Shown piece by piece: positions 58,336-64,000 of a stretch of DNA of 64,000 nucleotides (position 1 is the stretch's first letter; every line of letters starts with the position of its first letter). Source of the DNA: Oncomelania hupensis. Its lineage: Eukaryota > Mollusca > Gastropoda > Littorinimorpha > Pomatiopsidae. Both the position numbers and the translations under genes were made by a program. The notes beneath the pieces were generated by a model that worked only from the letters and a program-made list of their open reading frames with translations, had not been told where the DNA came from and ran no database searches. The stretch lies in contig CM072523.1 of assembly GCA_036898135.1 (NCBI GenBank), positions 46,864,719-46,928,718 of the forward strand. The letters are read 5' to 3'.

Positions 58336-61300
58336 CTGGAAGCAAGGGAGAAAAAAAAGGTTAGGCAAAAATACCATAGCAGTTAGTAATCTCGCTCTAT
58401 CCACCAGGACTGCAGAAGCAACAGCATAATTAAGGTATATATATTTTAATAGATGCATATTTAGGGAATAATTAAAAAAAAATATCTGTCACTCCTGTTT
58501 GACGTGGATTAGTTTGATTTGTCGGATTTGGATGTACCTGAATGTTAATTGCAATTCTGCTGTGAGGTCAGTATAGGGCCTCAATCCAGCAAACTGGGGT
58601 TGTTCAACATCATGGACTGGACCTTTCAACAGTATGCCGACACGTTTGGCTGAACGACGGGGACATTTTCCAAGTAGAATGGAACCCCTATAGCAAAATG
58701 TTTCCAAGTCTAATGTACAGAAGGCTGATGGGAGATCTCATCGTGATCTACAAACTGACCCATGGAATCTACTAAGTAAACATTGAGGACTATCTGCATC
58801 CCAAAAGAGATGACAAAACAAGAGGTCACAATTACAAGCTAAAGAAATAGTCAGCAAGCTTTGAAATTATGGCTTGATAAAGATTTGAATAAAAATCGAA
58901 ATATTGCCTCAGACCTCAACTTGGGTGTTGCTGTTTGTTTTGTTCTCCTCAGGCTTTGAAATCAGACAGCATTTCTTCAACCTGATGGCGGTTGATGTGT
59001 GGAATAGCCTGCCACAGACAGTTGTTGAAACCCCATCACTAAATTCCTTTAAAGGCATCTGACAGACTCTGATAGGCATCTGACAGACTATCAATTATGC
59101 TGAACTGACTTCCCTATTAAACCAACAGTTAATAGCAAGCGTTCTGATGAACAGCCGGATACACAGGAGTCTGAAGACGACGACCCTCAACAGGCCTAAG
59201 GACTTCAACAAGAAACAATCTATGTATACCTATATGTGTATGTAGGCCGCTGTAGACAACACACAGCCGTTTGTATTAAAAATAAGAAGGGGTAGGATCT
59301 ACTTTCTGTTTGCTATCGCGGGTCCATTGTATTTGGTTAGTGTCCCTGTGGCTGAACCTTTTGCAAATTCATAGTGGCTGAAGATTTTAAGGTCACAACT
59401 GGGTGGATTTTTTTAAATTATTAAAAACAACAATAATAAAACTAAAAATACTTAAAAACAAACAAAACAAATAAACAAAGAAGAAGAAATAACGGATTAT
59501 TAAACAACACGGTTCTTGAAATAGGGCTATCAACGGACAGACGGACGACAGACAGATAGGCACACATTTGGATGGTTCTGATTCCTGACTATTTAAAAAA
59601 ATGTCTATAATTATATTATCCTGATTTTTAAAAAAAATCATAATTCATTGGTACATAGCAATTAATGAATAATAATGGCAGAAAGAACGTTGACTTGCAT
59701 GGCTTTGGCAAGCAGCATTTCCTGTCCCAAGGGCCGTCACAGAGGTCGGTCTCGTAGTAACCATGGCACACTGTGTCCGAGATGTATTGGCACGTCCCAG
59801 ACTGGAAGGTGCAAAATGAGTCCGACGCTTCTGCGACTGAAATAAGCGAAACATTAGACTTTCATTTCTCTCAGGGCGAACTTTGTGGCTTGGGGGCCTA
59901 ATTGGATAGCTTCTACTAAACAGGTGGCCTTGACGCTAGTGGAGTGTCAGAGATCTATCAAGCATAAACCGTGTGTAGGAATAGGCCCTCAACATCCTCT
60001 GAAACTCAGTGTGAGGTCGGGTTGTTGTTTTTTAAATCGCGGGTGGCACAGTCAGCATAGGGGGTAGAGCAATCTCCAATCTTCGTTGTGCGGATGACAT
60101 TGATGGATTGGCTGGAAAGGAACAAGAATTTGAACAGCTGGTAGAGAGGCTTGACACCACCTCCAGAGCTTATGGAATGGAAATAAGTGCAGAGAAGACC
60201 AAAATGATGACCAACAACACCATTGGCATCAACACGGACATCAAAGTCCAAGGCCGATCCCTCAACACAGTGGATAGCTTCAAATATTTGGGAGCCATTG
60301 TGTCAGACAATGGGTCCCGACAGGAAGTCCTCTCCAGGATCGCACAAACAACTGCTGCCCTGACAAGCTTGAAGCCCGTTTGGAAAGACAGGACCATCAG
60401 TCTACATTCCAAAGTAAGACTGCTGCGCTCCCTTGTGATCTCCATTTTCCTATATGCTTGCGAAGCATGGACCCTCACAGCAGATCTTCAACGAAGAATA
60501 CAAAGCATGGAGATGAGGTGCTACATAAGACTTCTGGGCATTTCCTATACCCAACACATCACCAACGACGAAGTCCGACAGACCATCACACAAGCCATTG
60601 GACAACACGATGACCTGCTCACAGTGGTGACGAAACGGAAACTCCGATGGTATGGAACGTCACCAGATCATCAGGCCTTGCAAAGACCAACGAGGCAGAA
60701 GAAGAGGGAGACCGAAAAAGAGGTGGGAGGGGACAACATTCGAGAATCGACTGGTTTGACACTGAGCGAAGCCATCAGGGCTGCTGAGGACAGAGAAAGA
60801 TGGAGTATGCTGGTTAAACGATCATTTGTGATGCCTCTACGACCTCCGTGTTACGGGACAGGATAAGATAGGATAGGATAGGATAGGATAGGATAGGGTG
60901 GGGTGAAGGGGGTGGGCGGAGAGAGGGGAGGGTGTCGACTGCTTCTATAAGCTTAGTATACAGCCCCATAGCAACACAAAGCCTATCTCCTCTCCCTCGC
61001 TGTCTTACCTTACCCGGTTCTAAACATAGCCAGGTACTCACCTGCAGCTAGCTGGGTGGACTGGGGTGTGTTGTGCACTGTTTCAACAATGGTTTTCTTA
61101 TGATGTTCGGAATCCCTGTTTGCATCCCAGAATACTCCCATCCCCTTCGAATTAACCTACCGTGCTCGACGTAGAAACTATGCAGCTCTAGTGTATATGT
61201 TCAGCCTACCACGCATGTTGTCTTGAGCATATCACAGTTCAAAAAAGAAATTAAGGAATTCTAGATTCTTCCTATCTAAATACGCGTAACTTTAAAGTCA

Positions 61301-61525
61301 GCTGAGATAAGTGAAGTAATGTTTGATGTATCGTTTACAATAACTGAAGCTTAACAATACTTGTAAGGCAGTTGTCTTGTGCTCAGAGATAAGATTCAAT
61401 CGTTAACAAAAACAAATAGGCAAACGATTCAATATTAATTTTTAAAAAGTCAAAACGCACTTACACCGAAGCGAAAAGATCAGTCCTGCGATCCAGAAGA
61501 GGTGAAATTTGTTGATGATGGCCAT
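58202..61525 (-). CDS. Secreted two-module, six-cysteine (beta-defensin-like) peptide gene, 3 exons, 110 aa
   Basis: Three minus-strand exons join in phase 1: 61525-61465, 59836-59699 and 58335-58202 (333 nt with stop). Exon 1 gives a signal peptide (MAIINKFHLFWIAGLIFSLR), completed across the junction to FAEA with predicted cleavage before SDS. Exon 2 encodes C-x6-C-x7-C-x8-C-x7-CC, and exon 3 C-x6-C-x6-C-x8-C-x7-CC then VNNV and stop. Both modules have G-x-CQ around the second Cys. Intron 1 has donor GTAAGT; intron 2 needs a GC donor (GCAAGT). TATAAATA lies 50 bp upstream of the ATG, with a good Kozak context. The framework resembles beta-defensins in tandem, so a host-defence role is a guess; similar CC-ending modules also accompany secreted hydrolases. 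Introns contain LINE and SINE relics. Expression is unproven. Confidence 0.72.
58700..59070 (+). pseudogene. CR1/L2-type LINE RT C-terminus, with a small insertion
   Basis: The plus frame reads YRRLMGDLIVIYKLTHGIY, then DDKTRGHNYKL and, after a gap, FEIRQHFFNLMAVDVWNSLP and SLNSFKG. This is the conserved end of CR1/L2-like RT proteins. In-frame stops show decay. An 85 bp insertion (58868-58952) flanked by GCTTTGAAAT repeats splits it; removing it restores SASFEIRQHFF. It lies in intron 2 of the minus-strand cysteine-rich gene. Confidence 0.72.
59699..59836 (-). CDS. Exon 2 of cysteine-rich gene: module 1
   Basis: 138 nt between acceptor CTTATTTCAG and GC-type donor GCAAGT. Encodes six cysteines, beginning CTFQSGTCQ and ending KCC. 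Phase 1 at both ends, so the exon is symmetric. Confidence 0.72.
60054..60895 (+). pseudogene. LINE family X copy 2, RT end to 3' tail
   Basis: Open from about 60060 (GRAISNL) to the stop near 60864. The catalytic box reads RCADDIDGLAG instead of FADD as in copy 1. Then follow AYGMEISAEKTKMM, YLGAIVSDNGS, WKDRTISLHSK, SIFLYACEAWTLT, MRCYIRLLG, KRKLRWYG and a C-terminal REST...EAIRAAEDRERW segment. It ends in (GGATA)n at 60865-60898. 5'-truncated, inserted in intron 1 of the minus-strand cysteine-rich gene. Confidence 0.87.
60940..61080 (+). repeat. SINE body fragment
   Basis: CTCTCCCTCGCTGTCTTACC and GGTACTCACCTGCAG...GGTGGACTGGGG resemble 8331-8400 in the chimeric SINE. The promoter head is missing. 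Confidence 0.5.
61465..61525 (-). CDS. Exon 1 of cysteine-rich gene: signal peptide
   Basis: 61 nt from ATG (context AACAATGG) to a GTAAGT donor. Hydrophobic HLFWIAGLIF core of a secretory signal. Phase 1 end. Confidence 0.72.
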
Positions 61526-61574
61526 TGTTTACTTGAAGACAAGATGTTAACGGCGTTTAGTCCGGTTCCACTCG

Positions 61575-61582
61575 TATTTATA
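61575..61582 (-). promoter_or_regulatory. TATA box of the cysteine-rich gene
   Basis: TATAAATA on the minus strand. Predicted transcription start is about 61545-61552, giving a 5' UTR of about 25 nt before the ATG. Confidence 0.65.
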
Positions 61583-62035
61583 CTACAAGGATCCGACCTT
61601 GCATATGGGGGAAAAAATAGATACGAGCTGTAATTAGACTGATAACGCAGCAAGCAAAGTGTTGTATCCTGTTAAAAGATCAATAAATAAGAATAGTTGT
61701 CTGTTCCGCTGCCACAGTAAGCGATATCATGGTAATTTTGTGTAGATATTATTACTTGATGAGGTTTGTTATTAATAGCTTTGAAGTATAGTCATTAGAA
61801 CACAACACATCCACGCACGCGCGTATTCACACACACTCGCAATAACTATAAACATGGAACCAGAAAGAAATTCAAATTCGGAATTGTATGGTAAGCCCCA
61901 TTTATTCCGATCCCGCGCTTCAAAAATAGGAATGTTCAACCACAAACAAAACGACTGCGCCTTCCCCGTAGGAGGCGGCCCAGAATTTCCTGATAAGGTA
62001 CAATAAAGAGTTACCAAAACACAACTAAGTTTATT
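61583..62035. other. Upstream region of the cysteine-rich gene, nothing else recognised
   Basis: No gene or repeat identified; a mixed CA/CG-rich patch lies near 61800-61840. An open minus-strand frame at 61772-62017 has no recognisable motif. Confidence 0.45.
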
Positions 62036-62345
62036 CTATCATATCCTATCCTATCCTAATCCATAACTAGGAGGCCGCAGGGGCACTACAGATGATCGCT
62101 TAACCACCGTACTCCATCTTTCTCTATCCTCAGCAACTCTGATTGTTTCGCTCAGTGTCAAACCAGTCCATTCTCAAATGTTGTCCTCCCACCTCTTTTT
62201 CGGTCTCCCTCTTCTTCTATCTCCTTGCACAGTGCCTTGCAGGATGGTCTTTGCAAGACCTGATGATTTGGTGACGTGGCCATACCATCGGAGTTTCCGT
62301 TTTTTTACCACTGTGAGCAGGTCGTCGTGTTGTCCAATGGCTTGA
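62036..62345 (-). pseudogene. LINE family X copy 3, 3' end only
   Basis: Matches the 3' part of copies 1 and 2 (56694-57000 and 60600-60890) on the minus strand and starts with the tail ATCCTATCCTATCC. Only about the last 100 codons and the tail remain. Confidence 0.85.
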
Positions 62346-62360
62346 CAACTAAGTTTACCA

Positions 62361-62416
62361 CCCCCGTTGGGGTGCCGGGGGTTTCAGTATAAATAGTATC
62401 CCCACTTTCTGGAAAG
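62361..62416 (+). repeat. Dispersed 556 bp repeat, copy 3 (start only)
   Basis: CCCCCGTTGGGGTGCCGGGGG, TTTCAGTATAAATAGTATCC and CCCACTTTCTGGAAA match the reverse complement of 4297-4355. Similarity is lost after about 62416. Confidence 0.8.
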
Positions 62417-62464
62417 TTAGTTATCAGAAAGTCTCCTCTCTGAAAATCCTTACCGGGAAGAGAG

Positions 62465-63950
62465 CAGGCCCGGACTAGGGGGGGGGGTTACAGGGGTTAC
62501 GTAACCCCCCCCCTGGCCTGACTATGTACCTCTTTTTTTATTTTTTATTTTTTTTCTTTTTTCTTTTTTTTTGGGGGGGAGGGGGGGGGGTGTACGTTAC
62601 AATCATAAGTAAATCCGGGGAGAAATTTCAACCCTCTCCCCTAGGCACTATAAAAAAATAAATCCTCTTCCACTCTACTCAATTTCAACCACTGATTCTT
62701 TTATCACAAGTAACTACATTCTGTTACCTGAGACACTGTGCTTCCCATAGCTTGAGTCTCTGCATTGTAAAAGCATGCGGCTTGCCTGCAGTGAAGAACA
62801 TGATGGGAGCACTGAGGGAACTGTCACTGTTTTTCTCAAACTCTCCAAAGAGACAAAGAAAACTTGAAGATACCATCGAATCATCTCAGCCTGACACGAC
62901 AAAAACAAAGCTTGTTGATCTGTGCAGAACAAGATGGGTAGAAAAACATGAAGCACTGGAGGTTTATACATCTCTCTTTCTGGTTGTTCACGACTGTTTG
63001 GGACAAATGTGTGAAGACAGTGACAATTGGGACAGTGAGACACTGACCAAGGCAACTGGCTTTCTCCACACCTTGAGCAGCAGTGCTTTCCTCGTTGCAT
63101 TCGTTGTCGTCCGCAATTGTTTGCGTTACTTAAAACCCTTGACAGTGAAGCTGCAGAAAAGGACAAAAGATGTTGTCGATGCCTACAGGGAAATCAAAGC
63201 GGTCAGTAACTGCATGTCTTCTATTAGAAGAGATGTCGACACAGCGTTCGTTGCCTGGTTCGGTGAAGTCAGCAAATGGCGAATGCTTTGACAACTGATG
63301 TTATTGTTCCTCATCAAGCATCCCGACAGACTCTCCGTGACAACCAACCTGCGGCCACTCCAGAAGAATATTTCAAGATTAGCATTGCCATTCCTTTCTT
63401 GGAACACCTGTCAATCGAATTGGACTCGAGGTTCAAAAATGCTGACCTAGCAGTTGATGGTCTCTGTCTGGTGCCAAGCACTTTAATAGACAACCAGGAT
63501 GGTTTCATGCAGGTTCCAGAAGGGGTGAAGACACTGGCAATGTTGTGGGAGTCTGATCTACCAGACAATGCTACCCTTGATGCAGAATACCAAAGGTGGG
63601 TTTGCAAATGGCGAAGTGCTGCTGAGAATGCGACAGCTATCATCCCATCCACGGCATCAGAAGCACTGAAACATTGTGACAGGGATTTTTATCCCAACCT
63701 GTTCATCATGCTAAAGAACCTTTGCACCCTGCCTGTCACTACTGCCGAGTGTGAGTGTTCAAACAGTCAGTTGCGCAACCTGAAAAACTACCTGCGTTCT
63801 ACAATGGGGCAACATAGACTCAATGGACTTGCTTTACTGAAAGTGCACAGGGATGTTGATATTGACTTCAAAGAGGCAGTGAACTGTTTTGCCAGAAAAT
63901 ACAATTCACAAATGGTACTAATGCCGAGGAACCTAATGCAGCAAGACTGA
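62465..63950 (+). mobile_element. hAT-family DNA transposon, left end and partial transposase
   Basis: A possible left terminus CAGGCCCGGACTAGG (hAT ends typically start CAGG) lies at 62465, followed by a G-run/C-run palindromic patch (62477-62512) and poly-T/poly-G tracts. Transposase coding begins without its N-terminal BED finger. The right terminus and 8 bp target duplication would lie beyond the window. Confidence 0.55.
62714..63950 (+). pseudogene. hAT transposase, N-truncated, one frameshift
   Basis: The frame is readable from about 62714 (FCYLRHCASHSLSLC, the CxxxAHxLxL insertion-domain motif), then LCRTRWVEKHEALEVY. Near 63273-63276 one A is missing (SK followed by MANALTTDV in the next frame). 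The second part has IPFLEHLSIELDSRF and the C-terminal dimerisation motif LPVTTAECECSNSQL...LRSTMGQHRLNGLALL, ending with TGA at 63948-63950. It resembles the THAP12/ZMYM-related hAT group. The DNA-binding finger and the first catalytic Asp are absent, so it is inactive. Confidence 0.85.
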
Positions 63951-64000
63951 AAGTGAAAGCAGGGCGGTGATGTTCATAAATTACAAGTAAAGCTTTATAC

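Noticed and set aside
59645..59854. 69-codon minus-strand frame overlapping exon 2 of the cysteine-rich gene
   Set aside because: A different frame of the same exon. The spliced frame is supported by splice sites, phase and the six-cysteine pattern.

Overview
This window is metazoan nuclear DNA. It has short exons with GT-AG introns, non-LTR and LTR retrotransposons, tRNA-derived SINEs, a hAT transposase and very long tandem arrays. The repeat content (Gypsy elements with integrase ahead of RT, abundant decayed LINEs, SINEs with Pol III boxes) fits a lophotrochozoan, most likely a mollusc. That is an inference; no species marker is visible.

Layout. 1-1834 is a ~70 bp satellite. 1835-6270 holds decayed LINE pieces, a ~556 bp dispersed repeat and a tRNA-derived SINE. 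6275-8022 (minus) carries four exons with matching intron phases that encode a Ulp1-like (C48) cysteine protease domain followed by a Cys/His-rich PHD-like finger; one base is missing in one exon. 8230-8515 is a SINE whose head joins a tRNA-type A box to a 5S rRNA-like segment. 8628-10252 is the first satellite again, inverted. From 11743 to 55307 there is about 30 kb of one minisatellite (22 and 29 bp units, with a ~4.04 kb higher-order duplication). Two LTR retrotransposons interrupt it, each with a perfect 5 bp target duplication: element 1 at 35375-41097 and element 2 at 42322-49972. 55308-64000 returns to unique sequence with LINE copies in both orientations, microsatellites, a second copy of the 556 bp repeat and a broken hAT transposase.

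The two LTR elements share a rare pol order: protease, then integrase, then RT and RNase H (Gmr1-like). Both have large in-frame pol deletions, but of different parts. Element 1 keeps a full integrase and has lost the RT catalytic core and RNase H; element 2 keeps RNase H and has lost the integrase core and the RT palm. Both carry heat-shock-element-like GAA/TTC arrays, in the promoter of element 2 and in the LTR and leader of element 1.

The most interesting cellular gene is on the minus strand at 58202-61525 and is too split for an ORF scan. A TATA box, a signal-peptide exon and two further exons, each encoding one six-cysteine module ending in CC, join in phase 1 into a 110-residue secreted protein with a beta-defensin-like cysteine pattern. 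Its introns hold LINE and SINE insertions.
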